Source: Lysinibacillus sp. OF-1
Lineage (GTDB): Bacteria; Bacillota; Bacilli; Bacillales_A; Planococcaceae
Reading direction: 5' to 3'
Assembly (NCBI RefSeq): GCF_028356935.1
Contig: NZ_CP102798.1
Location: 1,798,001-1,862,000, forward strand
Length of the DNA: 64,000 nt
The position numbers and the translations under genes are program-made. The notes under the pieces were generated by a model that made no database searches, had not been told where the DNA came from, and worked only from the letters and a program-made list of their open reading frames with translations. Shown here in pieces: positions 26,643 to 35,052 of this stretch (position 1 is the stretch's first letter; every line of letters starts with the position of its first letter).

Positions 26643-27844
26643 CAAACTCTCAAAATAAATTTAATTTCTTTTGCTGCATTTGTTGCATGATTTCTAGCTT
26701 CCCTCAATGTTGACCCTTCTGCAATTACATAAGCATAACGATGTCCCATCGATAAAGGTGGCATTAGCAGTGTCCCTTTTCTCGGTTTGACATACACTTC
26801 TACGACACCTGTTGATCTTGTCGCTCTTGCCTTGCCAATCACCTTCTCTAAAATGCCTTTACTTTCCACAATAACATATTTTGTATAAACAAATTTTTTA
26901 TGTCTTGGCTCGAGATTAGGCTGTTCACCAAGTAATAGTTTCAATGTTTCTTCCACTAAACTAAATCCTAGTGCTGCCTGTAGCATATTGTTCATGGCAC
27001 CACCAGAAATCCGTGGATTGATTTCGATAAGCTTCCATCCATTTTGCGTTAATCGAAGCTCTAAATGGAGTGCTCCATTTTCGATATCAAAGGCCTTCAC
27101 AATGGAATGGAGTACCTCTTCGATTCCTGATTGGATGTCTTGCGGAGCTTTAACTAAAACACCGTAGCCTGTAATAATAAATCGTTTTCCTTGCGTAATT
27201 TCCTGTTCAATAATGCCAATGACATGTGGTTGTTGTTGGTACACAACCGCTTCTACTAAATATTGTGGACCATCCAAATATTCTTCAATCATGATGGATT
27301 CGTAGGGATTTTTACTGCGTAATGCTTTGAGGTGATGATTAAGTTGCTCTGCATCTGTTGCTAATAATACATCTTTTGAACCTGTTGATTTTGGTGATTT
27401 TACGATTAATGGGAAGGTCAAATTTTTAGCAATAGGTTCCTGGGGCTTCAGAAGTGAAAACTTTGGTGAGTATGGTTGGTCTTTTAAAAAATTTCTTGTT
27501 TTCTCTTTATCCTCCATCATTTCAATAGCAGTGGAGGATGCATAGTTATGACAAAATTCATCACATAGCATAGAAGCAACATGGACAAATGGATCAACAA
27601 AACTAACGATACTTTTAATCTCTAATCCGGTTTTCCCTAGTTTATCAATTTCCTCTTTCATTCTCTCTATATTCAAAGTATCAATGAGTATCATTTTGTG
27701 GATGTCGGGGTAGGCACGTCGCTGCTGAAGTTGTTTTTCATTATTTGTGAAAAGTACTGTGAAGTAGCCTAGTTTTTCTGCTGCTCTCGTTGCTTCACGA
27801 CTAGACCCGGATTTGTTTGTACCGATAAATACAATGGCTTTCAG
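26642..27844 (-). CDS. ATP-grasp carboxylate-amine ligase
   Basis: A 400-residue stand-alone ATP-grasp enzyme of the group that contains L-amino-acid ligases and PurK/carbamoyl-phosphate-like proteins. It has an N-terminal nucleotide-fold start (KAIVFIGTNKSGSSREA), an ATP-grasp core (FPLIVKSPKSTGSKDV; IMIEEYLDGPQYLVEA) and the metal-binding EINPRISGGAMNN. The ribosome binding site AAGGAG ends at 27853 and places the start eight bases on, at CTG 27844; the GTG at 27853 overlaps that site and cannot use it. It sits between two plus-strand Mur ligase genes but is transcribed against them, sharing a divergent promoter region with the second. Substrates unknown. Confidence 0.83.
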   Translation of the reverse strand: MKAIVFIGTNKSGSSREATRAAEKLGYFTVLFTNNEKQLQQRRAYPDIHKMILIDTLNIERMKEEIDKLGKTGLEIKSIVSFVDPFVHVASMLCDEFCHNYASSTAIEMMEDKEKTRNFLKDQPYSPKFSLLKPQEPIAKNLTFPLIVKSPKSTGSKDVLLATDAEQLNHHLKALRSKNPYESIMIEEYLDGPQYLVEAVVYQQQPHVIGIIEQEITQGKRFIITGYGVLVKAPQDIQSGIEEVLHSIVKAFDIENGALHLELRLTQNGWKLIEINPRISGGAMNNMLQAALGFSLVEETLKLLLGEQPNLEPRHKKFVYTKYVIVESKGILEKVIGKARATRSTGVVEVYVKPRKGTLLMPPLSMGHRYAYVIAEGSTLREARNHATNAAKEIKFILRV

Positions 27845-27993
27845 GTATATCACTCCTTCTATTGGTACTTAGATACTTAATCACCTTTATATATATGCAG
27901 TGAAATAGTTTTCTTCTAGTTATGTATCTTGTCTACATCCAAGCAACTTTTAAGAGGTTACATATACTAGAAAAGAAAGGAGGGAGAAAAGAT

Positions 27994-29388
27994 ATGAAGC
28001 CTCTTTCGGTGAAAAATTTAGCAATGATTACGGCAGGCTATCTAGTGCAAGGGTCAGAGGATGTACTGATTCAGCATGGGGCTTATCGATTAAAACAAGT
28101 GAAAAAGTCCAATACGGCACTATTTACAAGTAAACGTATTGTGAATTGGAAAAGTCTTGAGCCGCTTTCTCCTCTAGTGCTAGTGACCGATAGAGCTTAT
28201 CGGCCAAATGACATTCCAAACCAAGTCATTATGATACAGGTAGCGAATGCAGAAGAGGCCTATTGGAAATTTGTTCATTTTTATCGCAATCAGTTTCATA
28301 TTCCGATTGTAGCGATTACAGGTACTTCAGGTAAAACAACGACAAAAGAGATGATTAAACATCTTCTTTCTGCTGATCGGAAAGTGACAGCAACGACATT
28401 AAGCAGTAATTCTAGAACCGCTTCATTGCAATATTTATTGGGCATTGAGGAAGAAACAGAGGCAGCCGTCTTTGAAACAGCAGTTGGCTCGCCAGGAGAT
28501 GTCACGAATGCGGGAAAATATTTTAAACCGACCATAGGGATTATTACTAATATCGGAGCTCACCACTTAAACTATTGCAAAACATTAGAAGGCTATATAC
28601 AAGCAAAGGGAGAAATGCTAGATATCATTCACCCCAAAGGTACATTAATTATTAATGCGGAAGATAGCAATACGCAGAAGCTAGATATTTCTAGATTCCG
28701 TGGTCGTTTGCTTAAAGTAGGGAAGCATGAGTCCTGTGATTTTCGAGCAAGTCATATCCACTACTATCAAAAAGGGATGAAATTCGTTCTTCAGCACAAT
28801 AAAAAAAACTATGACATTCTTGTGCCAGGATTTGGAGAACACCAGGTCTATAATGCGCTTGCTGCCATCGCAGCCGTCTATGACATGGGAATGCCCATTC
28901 CAGTCGCAGCCAAACTACTCCAATCATTCCGTCAATTGAAAAAACAATTACAACTTTTTGAGGGCATCAATCATTCCATGCTATTGGATGATACCTGGAG
29001 TATTACAACCACTTCCTTGGAGGCAGCCTTAAAAGTGTTGAATGAGCTAGGAGATGGCAAGAAAAAGATTGCTGTCATTGGTACGATTACCGACTTAGGT
29101 TCATGGGGTTATATTATTCACGAGCAAGCGGGGGAATTAATAAAACGCATTGGCGTGGATGTCTTGATTACCATAGGGGAGCATGCAAGGATTATGGCTG
29201 ATCATGCAGTCAAGTTAGGATTTAGCGAGTCTGTCTATACATTTAAAAATAGTACACTCGTCTATCCGTTATTGCAGAAGATTGTCGATGACAATACGAT
29301 TGTGCTCATAAAGGGAGATATGTATAGCAAACAGATTTCTAAACTAGCAGCGGAGCTAAAGCTGAAACCTACCCCACCTGCTGATTAG
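27994..29388 (+). CDS. MurF-like ligase, paralogue 1
   Basis: A 464-residue protein with the full three-domain MurF plan: N-domain (1-100), ATPase domain with P-loop GTSGKTTTKEM near 110, ETAVGSPGDVT, NIGAHHL and AKGEML, and C-domain with DDTWSITTTSLEAAL. True MurF adds D-Ala-D-Ala to UDP-MurNAc-tripeptide; here the MurF C-domain signature SYNANPDSM is replaced and the N-domain is divergent, so a different acceptor is likely. The first in-frame ATG at 27922 has no ribosome binding site; ATG 27994 follows AAAGGAGGG. It is about as long as MurF and shares its start motif (MKPLSVKNL) with the next gene. Confidence 0.82.
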   Translation: MKPLSVKNLAMITAGYLVQGSEDVLIQHGAYRLKQVKKSNTALFTSKRIVNWKSLEPLSPLVLVTDRAYRPNDIPNQVIMIQVANAEEAYWKFVHFYRNQFHIPIVAITGTSGKTTTKEMIKHLLSADRKVTATTLSSNSRTASLQYLLGIEEETEAAVFETAVGSPGDVTNAGKYFKPTIGIITNIGAHHLNYCKTLEGYIQAKGEMLDIIHPKGTLIINAEDSNTQKLDISRFRGRLLKVGKHESCDFRASHIHYYQKGMKFVLQHNKKNYDILVPGFGEHQVYNALAAIAAVYDMGMPIPVAAKLLQSFRQLKKQLQLFEGINHSMLLDDTWSITTTSLEAALKVLNELGDGKKKIAVIGTITDLGSWGYIIHEQAGELIKRIGVDVLITIGEHARIMADHAVKLGFSESVYTFKNSTLVYPLLQKIVDDNTIVLIKGDMYSKQISKLAAELKLKPTPPAD

Positions 29389-29534
29389 TCAGCTTCTTTC
29401 TATATAGGATATTGACTGTGCCACATAGAAGAACATTCTAATAAGGTATAGTAATTGATCAGAATATAACACGCTGAATCAAGAGAAGGAGTAAGTCATA
29501 TACAAGATTGATAAAGAGAGGAGGCGCAGTACAC

Positions 29535-30923
29535 TTGCAACCCATTAGTGTGCAAAAACTTAGAACCGTTCTACAAGGAAAGCTCATTCATGGATCAGAA
29601 CAATGGTCTGTGCAGCAGGCCATTTACTATAATCGGCATGACCTAACAAAAAGTCATTCCCTCATGTTTGTTAGTCGAAACGATAAAATCAACTGGCAAG
29701 AGGTTGATCGGAAGGGACCGTCTTTAATCATCTCCGATAAACCGTCTACAGAATTGAAAAGCGCTTTAGCTAATACAACCGTTTTACAAGTGAAAAGTGT
29801 TGCACAGGCCTACTGGACATTTATCGAGTATTATCGTGGTCTTTTTCAAATTCCTGTTGTGGCTTTAACAGGAACTTGTGGTAAAACAACGACAAAAGAG
29901 ATGCTAAAACATATCGCTAGTAAGCATTGGCAAGTGCAGGCATCCGTTAGCAGTAAAAACGAGCCAAGGCAATCATTGCCTTATTTAACGGGTATTGAAG
30001 AAAAAACACAAGCCGCTATCTTTGAATTAGGTTTAGGCAACACAGGGAATATTAAACATCAGTGTATGATCTATCAACCGACTATTGGTATTATTACAAA
30101 TATTGGTGTGCATCATTTAGATGGCTGTCTCAACCTAGAAGGCTATATAAAGGCCAAGGCAGAAATTGTGGAAGGCATTAAGGAAGATGGTACGTTAATT
30201 ATTAATGCCGATGATACCAACATCAAAAAAATTTCGCTGAAAAAGTTTAAGGGGAAAATTATTAAGTTTGGTTTACATGAGACGGCAGACTTTAAAGCGA
30301 CGAATGTAGAGTTTGCCAATACGGGCATGAAGTTTACTTTAGAAGTAGATGCTATCACGTACAATGTATTTGTCCCTGGCTACGGAGAGCATCAAGTCTA
30401 TAATGCATTAGCCGCGATTGCAGCTTGTCGTGAAATGGGGCTGACAATTCGTCAGGCTATAGCTGGGTTACGAACGTTTAAACAGATGGCAAGACATTTA
30501 GAATTTACGACAGGGCTTGGTGACAGTACGATTATTGATGATACGTGGACAAATAACCCGACATCTGTAGAGGCAGCTCTAAAAGTGCTAGATACGGTAG
30601 GAAAAGAGAAGAAAGTCATTCTCGTTCTAGGGGATATTAAACGATTAGGTAATTTTGAAGAAAAATACCATCGCGAAATTGGCTCCATGGTAGCAGAAAG
30701 AAAGATTGATACATTAATTACTATCGGCAAAAGGGCGGAAAAGATTGCCGATCAAGCTCAAAAAGATGGAACCAGCGCAGAGGTTCATACGTTTAAAGAG
30801 GTAACAGGCGTTTTAGAATTATTGAAACCAAAGCTCGATGCAGACACAATTGTCCTAATAAAAGGACCGATGTCGAGTAGATCAATGATTGAATTTGCCA
30901 ATACGCTTAAAAACTCATCCTAG
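29535..30923 (+). CDS. MurF-like ligase, paralogue 2
   Basis: A 462-residue paralogue of the preceding gene, clearly derived by duplication: MQPISVQKLRTVLQG start, P-loop GTCGKTTTKEM near 112, ELGLGNTGNI, NIGVHHLDG, YIKAKAEIVEG with the lysine that is carbamylated in Mur ligases, and DDTWTNNPTSVEAALKVL. It starts at TTG 29535 behind GAGAGGAGG; an upstream in-frame TTG at 29508 is less well placed. Catalytic residues look intact. The substrate is unknown, but two paralogues suggest two different acceptors or two addition steps. Confidence 0.82.
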   Translation: MQPISVQKLRTVLQGKLIHGSEQWSVQQAIYYNRHDLTKSHSLMFVSRNDKINWQEVDRKGPSLIISDKPSTELKSALANTTVLQVKSVAQAYWTFIEYYRGLFQIPVVALTGTCGKTTTKEMLKHIASKHWQVQASVSSKNEPRQSLPYLTGIEEKTQAAIFELGLGNTGNIKHQCMIYQPTIGIITNIGVHHLDGCLNLEGYIKAKAEIVEGIKEDGTLIINADDTNIKKISLKKFKGKIIKFGLHETADFKATNVEFANTGMKFTLEVDAITYNVFVPGYGEHQVYNALAAIAACREMGLTIRQAIAGLRTFKQMARHLEFTTGLGDSTIIDDTWTNNPTSVEAALKVLDTVGKEKKVILVLGDIKRLGNFEEKYHREIGSMVAERKIDTLITIGKRAEKIADQAQKDGTSAEVHTFKEVTGVLELLKPKLDADTIVLIKGPMSSRSMIEFANTLKNSS

Positions 30924-30924
30924 C

Positions 30925-30958
30925 AAAAAAGGGTGTCTCAACCTCATTGAGACACCCA
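30925..30958 (-). terminator. Terminator between Mur ligase and NlpC/P60 genes
   Basis: GGGTGTCTCAA and TTGAGACACCC pair perfectly around a short loop. The T run (AAAAAA at 30925 on plus) is on the minus strand, so it mainly ends the NlpC/P60 transcript but can also stop the plus-strand one. Confidence 0.85.
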
Positions 30959-30965
30959 ACCATTC

Positions 30966-32321
30966 TTATTTTAAAACACGTCGAGCTGTTACAAAATTCT
31001 TTTGTGCCCAAGTGGAAGAAATGTTTTGTTTCACAATACCATTAGTAGTCATACTAATATATTGATTATTTCCTAAATAAATACCAGTTTGCGTGATATC
31101 TTGTCCACCATTATTCGTTGAGAAGAACAGTAAATCACCTTTTTGAAGCTGTGATTTTTGGATACGTGTCCCTACTAGAGCTTGCTTACTTGCTAGCTTA
31201 TCCTTTAAATCAATACCATGCTTTTTAAAGACATAGTACGTAAAACCAGCACTTGTAAAAGTCAGTGCACTTTCGTTGTACGTATAGCCGAATTTTGCTT
31301 TGCTTGTTAACCCGGTAGCTGTTGCAATAATTTGATTGGCTGAAGTACTAGCTGAAGGTGCACTTACACTGGGAGATGAGTTGGAATCAGAGAAAACGCG
31401 CTTCGCTGTAATATAATGTTCAGTATAATAATCTACAAATAACACTCTTGTCATCACACCGTCTGAATTAGGAATGATGATTCGATGATCGCCCGCATAA
31501 ATCCCTACAAGCGAAGGTGTCTTAGAGCCTTTAACACTATTAAAGAAGACTAAATCGCCCTTTCTCAAATTAGCACGAGCCACTGTTGATCCTTGGTTCA
31601 TTAAATTGCTTAACGTAGTAGCGCCGAGTGTCACGCCACTTTTACGATAGATGAAATCAACAAATGCTGGAGCTGTGAAGCGTAGGCTTGACTCGCTTGT
31701 TGAAGTGCCAATCGTTACTTTGTTTTTATACGTCAGGGCATTCTCTACAATTTTATCGCCTTTTGTTGCAGGATTGGCTGATAGTAGGGTAGGCAATACT
31801 CTACGTGCAGATACATAGTTTTCTGTATAATACGGCTTACTGTTTAAATCAGAAATGACAATATTTTGTTTGGAATCAGCCATGTGGATGATTTTATTGT
31901 CACCGATATACATGCCGACATGATCGGGGTCAGTCCCTGTTTTTTTACTTTTAAAGAACACTAAATCGCCTTTTTGTAATTGGTTCCTTGCTACATATGT
32001 CCCTTGCTGAATCATATAATTTTCATTATATGTCCCAAGGTCTACACCATTTTTCTCAAAGATGTACATTAAAAATGAAGCACAAGAAAATTTATATGGA
32101 TATGTAGACTTGTAAACCGAATTGCTATATGTCGCTTGACCCATCAAGCTTTTCCCTGTCTGAATGAGTTGATCTGCTTTCGCTGCAACAGCCTGTGCGT
32201 TGTTTTGAGCATTTGTTGTAGCAGCCTCGACCTGTATCGGCTGGATGGCTGTGTGCACCATTCCGAATGAACTGAAGCCAATTGTTAAGGCAAGTGTTGT
32301 AGATAAAAATCGTTTATTCAT
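30966..32321 (-). CDS. Secreted protein with three NlpC/P60 domain copies, two degenerate
   Basis: A 451-residue exported protein. ATG 32321 follows AGGAGG and gives a good signal peptide (MNKRFLSTTLALTIGFSSF, cleavage after VEA). Three tandem NlpC/P60-like copies follow. The first keeps Cys (KFSCASFLMYIF) and His (DHVGMYIGD). The second has Ala for Cys (RFTAPAFVDF) and Leu for His (SLVGIYAGD); the third has Ser-Ala (TFTSAGFTYY) and Gln-Thr (TQTGIYLGN). So only copy one can be a wall endopeptidase; copies two and three may bind peptidoglycan. No LysM or SH3 domain is present. Confidence 0.87.
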   Translation of the reverse strand: MNKRFLSTTLALTIGFSSFGMVHTAIQPIQVEAATTNAQNNAQAVAAKADQLIQTGKSLMGQATYSNSVYKSTYPYKFSCASFLMYIFEKNGVDLGTYNENYMIQQGTYVARNQLQKGDLVFFKSKKTGTDPDHVGMYIGDNKIIHMADSKQNIVISDLNSKPYYTENYVSARRVLPTLLSANPATKGDKIVENALTYKNKVTIGTSTSESSLRFTAPAFVDFIYRKSGVTLGATTLSNLMNQGSTVARANLRKGDLVFFNSVKGSKTPSLVGIYAGDHRIIIPNSDGVMTRVLFVDYYTEHYITAKRVFSDSNSSPSVSAPSASTSANQIIATATGLTSKAKFGYTYNESALTFTSAGFTYYVFKKHGIDLKDKLASKQALVGTRIQKSQLQKGDLLFFSTNNGGQDITQTGIYLGNNQYISMTTNGIVKQNISSTWAQKNFVTARRVLK

Positions 32322-32539
32322 GTTGTTATAACCTCCTGAAGCATCTAGTAGAATTTCTCCTGTATAGCTTTGCCATGGAAATAATCGTAGCATGAAAATA
32401 GAGGGCTTCCGGGAGGTAAATGTTACCAGGGTAACTAGAGGGAGGGCTTCAACACTTGCTATAAAAGGCTTTATCAAGGGAATTTACAGTTTTATTACAA
32501 ATGTTTCAGCAAGATGTAATATGGAACAGTTCCATGAAA

Positions 32540-32567
32540 AAACTGCCCTAATAGCAGGGCAGTTTAT
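32540..32567 (-). terminator. Terminator of VOC-family gene
   Basis: On the minus strand AACTGCCCT and AGGGCAGTT pair around a 6-base loop and are followed by TTTTTC; the stem begins within the stop codon region. Confidence 0.82.
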
Positions 32568-32929
32568 CTTAATTTTTGAATCATTTCGACGCGATTACCA
32601 AACGGATCTCGAAATTCAAATCGCTCATAATGAGGGATTGGCACAGAATCCAGTATGTCTATTTGATGTTCTGCTAGTTTCCTCTTCCAGTACTCAATAT
32701 CTTCTACTTGATACGCAATATGCGCCTTTGTTGTCAAGCGATCAAAGCCATCTTCCGTGCCCACATGAACCTCCTGCTGACCAAGCTGTAACCAGAATCC
32801 GCCTCGTCCCTTCAGCGACCCAGGCTTCTCCAATTCCTGCAAACCTAAAACCTGACAATAAAAAGCTTTCCCCTGCTCCTCTAATCCTTGTGGAATGGTA
32901 ATTTGCACATGATGTAAACCGATAATCAT
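32564..32929 (-). CDS. VOC-family (glyoxalase/bleomycin-resistance-like) protein
   Basis: A 121-residue protein made of two beta-alpha-beta-beta-beta modules: IGLHHVQITIPQG with the first metal His, and a C-terminal RFEFRDPFGNRVEMIQ with the second-module Glu. The VOC fold binds a divalent metal and is used by glyoxalases, dioxygenases and small-molecule binding resistance proteins; the exact role cannot be told. Start ATG 32929 is preceded by AAAAAGGGGG. GGATA array 2 lies just upstream of its promoter. Confidence 0.8.
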   Translation of the reverse strand: MIIGLHHVQITIPQGLEEQGKAFYCQVLGLQELEKPGSLKGRGGFWLQLGQQEVHVGTEDGFDRLTTKAHIAYQVEDIEYWKRKLAEHQIDILDSVPIPHYERFEFRDPFGNRVEMIQKLR

Positions 32930-32989
32930 CTCATAATGCCCCCTTTTTCTTTAAGTATAGTTTAATTTTTGAATATTTAAAATGTTAGC

Positions 32990-33678
32990 GGATAGCAATG
33001 GGAAAGTGATGGATAGCTTTTCAAAAGAGGAGGATAGAATCTTCGAAGAGAAGGATAACCTTCAAACAGAAGGAAAGCCCATTAAAAGTGATGGATAAAA
33101 TCTCAAAAGAGGTGGATAGAACCTTCTAAGTGCAGGATAACCCATCAAAAGAGGTGGATAAAACCTGCAAAGAGAGGGATAGCCCATCAAAAGAGGAGGA
33201 TAGCCCATCAAAAGAGGAGGATAGAACCTTCTAAGTGCAGGATAATCCATCAAAAGAAGTGGATAAAACCTGCAAAGAGAAGGATAACCTTCAAACAGGA
33301 GGATAGAATCTTCTAAGTGCAGGATAACCTATCAAAAGAGGTGGATAAAACCTGCAAAGAGAAGGATAACCTTCAAACTGGTGGATAGAATCTTCTAAGT
33401 GCAGGATAACCTATCAAAAGTAGTAGATAAAACCTGGAAAGAGAGGGATAACCCTCAAACAGGAGGATAGCACCTTCTAAGTGAAGGATAAAATCTCAAA
33501 AGAGGTGGATAGCACCTTCGAAGAGAAGGATAACCTATCAAAAGAAGTGGATAAAACCTGCAAAGAGAGGGATAACCCATCAAAAGAGGAGGATAGAACC
33601 CCTGAAGAGAAGGATAACCCTCAAAGTATGGATAGAACTCAAAAAAGGGGGATAGAGCCCCCAAAAAGCAAAGGATAG
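32990..33678. repeat. 21-bp GGATA array 2 (about 34 units)
   Basis: GGATA (rarely GGAAA or AGATA) starts at 32990, 33011, 33032, 33053, 33072, 33093 and then every 21 bp to 33282; later starts include 33301, 33322, 33343, 33364, 33383, 33404, 33425, 33446, 33465, 33486, 33507, 33528, 33549, 33570, 33591 and 33612. Nearly all steps are 21, the exceptions mostly 19. Four unit types (AGAATCTTCTAAGTGCA, ACCTATCAAAAGAGGT, AAACCTGCAAAGAGAA, ACCTTCAAACAGGA after GGAT) recur in order with an 82-bp period at 33301, 33383 and 33465. Minus-strand frames give YPPL-type low-complexity peptides and shift at each 19-bp step, so it is non-coding. Confidence 0.9.
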
Positions 33679-33705
33679 TCACTCATACAACACCTACATA
33701 TTCGC

Positions 33706-34251
33706 TTATTCTTCAGCTCCAAAAAGATTCAAATTATACTTTTCTGAAAGGGATATGATAGTATTCCATGATTTATTTAGTTCCTGTAAAGATTGCTCAT
33801 ACTCTTCTTTAGCATTTACTCTATCAATTTGGTATGTTGCATCGACTAATCTAATAGTTGGAAAATCATGAGAGCTTTTTTTTTCTTTAAAATCAATTAT
33901 CGCATTATAGAGTTCTTTTTCTTCTGGGGAGCTTGTTTTAGGTTTGAAATCTATTTTATTATGTGAATAGTCTATTGCATCTTCATAATATGCTTGCTGT
34001 TGTGAGAGTGCTTTTTTTATTCCATCGCTGGAATGGGCCATTGAATATGTTTGTGATTCATATAAATTATTCAAGTTATTTATATTATTTTCTTCTATGT
34101 TTTTATATTTCGCTTCTACTTGAATATAGTCTTTTAAATCAGCGATAAATTGATCATCGAAGCCTGTCTCATTTTCTTTACTACAGCCAGATAAAAGTAA
34201 GATAAAGAGTAAACTTTTCAATAGTAGTATTGCGGTTTTATTGCGTTTCAT
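33706..34251 (-). CDS. Hypothetical lipoprotein
   Basis: A 181-residue protein with a classic lipoprotein signal (MKRNKTAILLLKSLLFILLLSGC; lipobox LSGC). The mature part is helical, acidic and lysine-rich, with many Asn and Tyr, and contains no motif I recognise. Start ATG 34251 follows AGGAGG. It is flanked by GGATA array 2 downstream and by the riboswitch region upstream, with no operon partner. Probably anchored on the outer face of the membrane. Confidence 0.75.
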   Translation of the reverse strand: MKRNKTAILLLKSLLFILLLSGCSKENETGFDDQFIADLKDYIQVEAKYKNIEENNINNLNNLYESQTYSMAHSSDGIKKALSQQQAYYEDAIDYSHNKIDFKPKTSSPEEKELYNAIIDFKEKKSSHDFPTIRLVDATYQIDRVNAKEEYEQSLQELNKSWNTIISLSEKYNLNLFGAEE

Positions 34252-34400
34252 ATGTATTCCTCCTGAAATCTATGTTTCTTTATATGGTAACATAGTAATA
34301 AAATAGAAGAAAGTTAAGTGTAAATGGAAGTGCCGATCAAGTCATTACATCTATCACAGTATTTTATGAAGATCGGGTCTGTGCACACAAATCTTTATGG

Positions 34401-34406
34401 TATAAT
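34401..34406 (+). promoter_or_regulatory. Probable -10 element of riboswitch transcript
   Basis: TATAAT lies about 30 bases before the first conserved riboswitch element. The -35 is not clear. Confidence 0.5.
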
Positions 34407-34429
34407 AATAAAAACGGAATAATAGGATA

Positions 34430-34592
34430 GAGGTACAAATCAGATTTTAGGATTTGTTTAAAAGGGAAGATCGGTGTAATTCCGACGCTGTCCCGCAACT
34501 GTAAATGGGAGCACTTTTCAAAAGGCCACTGTTACGTGTCGTAATGGGAAGGTGAAAGGTGTGATGAACATAAGCCAGGAGACCTGCCTTTA
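34430..34592 (+). ncRNA. Cobalamin riboswitch
   Basis: The conserved blocks of an adenosylcobalamin riboswitch appear in order: AAAAGGGAA, GTGTAATTCCGACGCTGTCCCGCAACTGTAA in 34474-34505, GCCACTG, GGGAAGGTG, and the B12 box AAGCCAGGAGACCTGCC at 34571-34587. All are on the plus strand. Downstream, CCTA-TAGG can pair over the ribosome binding site of a 40-codon frame, so control may be at translation. No cobalamin-related gene follows. Confidence 0.92.
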
Positions 34593-34635
34593 TCTAGTAC
34601 AGCCAAAAAACCTACGCGGATAGGGGGTGTTGAGT

Positions 34636-34758
34636 GTGACTAGAGAAATTCTCCTGCATGCTCATAGTACGATGACTGCTAAAAAGGTAGCTTCTATGTT
34701 GAATAGAAAGCTTATTTCCAGCTGGCAATCACCGTATTATGTCATGTATTTGTCATAG
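34636..34758 (+). CDS. Forty-residue protein under the cobalamin riboswitch
   Basis: A GTG at 34636 lies eight bases after AGGGGG and opens 40 codons (MTREILLHAHSTMTAKKVAS, ending QSPYYVMYLS). It is the only frame between the riboswitch and a strong terminator that begins two bases after its stop. It is basic, with no membrane segment and no cysteine, and matches nothing I know. It may be a real B12-responsive small protein or the stub of a lost B12-regulated gene. Confidence 0.5.
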   Translation: MTREILLHAHSTMTAKKVASMLNRKLISSWQSPYYVMYLS

Positions 34759-34759
34759 T

Positions 34760-34796
34760 AGACATCTTTCTAATAAGAGAAAGATGTCTTTTTTAT
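34760..34796 (+). terminator. Terminator closing the riboswitch transcript
   Basis: AGACATCTTTCT and AGAAAGATGTCT pair perfectly around a 5-base loop, followed by TTTTTTAT. Confidence 0.9.
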
Positions 34797-34821
34797 GTAA
34801 AACATTAAAGGAGCGGTCCAC

Positions 34822-34998
34822 ATGAATCCACAAGTTGTTGAGTATTATGAGAGCCTATTAAAAATTGAAATTATGCAAGAGCCTTATGCTGCAAAGCCTC
34901 TAAAGGAGCTTGTTGAACAATATGTTGGGCATGATGCTGCACATGAGCAATCCATTTTAGCAGCGTATACCAATGTTTTAAAAGAATTACTTGGATAG
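34822..34998 (+). CDS. Hypothetical 58-residue acidic protein
   Basis: ATG 34822 follows AAAGGAGCGG and opens a 58-codon frame (MNPQVVEYYESLLKIEIMQE to TNVLKELLG) ending just before a perfect terminator. It is acidic and likely all-helical. No family recognised. The clear ribosome binding site and own terminator argue that it is real. It may be reached by read-through of the riboswitch transcript, but the strong terminator before it speaks for a separate promoter. Confidence 0.65.
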   Translation: MNPQVVEYYESLLKIEIMQEPYAAKPLKELVEQYVGHDAAHEQSILAAYTNVLKELLG

Positions 34999-35006
34999 AA
35001 TGGTTT

Positions 35007-35039
35007 TGGCTACTTCGTTTTTCGAAGTAGCCATTTTTA
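35007..35039 (+). terminator. Terminator after 58-residue gene
   Basis: TGGCTACTTCG and CGAAGTAGCCA pair perfectly around five T, followed by TTTTTAA. Confidence 0.9.
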
Positions 35040-35052
35040 ATAAGCGCATGCT

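Noticed and set aside
27922..27993. Extended N-terminus of the first MurF-like protein
   Set aside because: ATG 27922 has no ribosome site, while ATG 27994 follows AAAGGAGGG and matches the start of its paralogue.
32322..32477. Extended N-terminus of the triple NlpC/P60 protein
   Set aside because: The true start at 32321 has AGGAGG and a proper signal peptide directly after it.
32990..33678. CRISPR array
   Set aside because: Only about five bases are constant per unit and the rest recurs in a few types; there are no long identical repeats with unique spacers and no cas genes.
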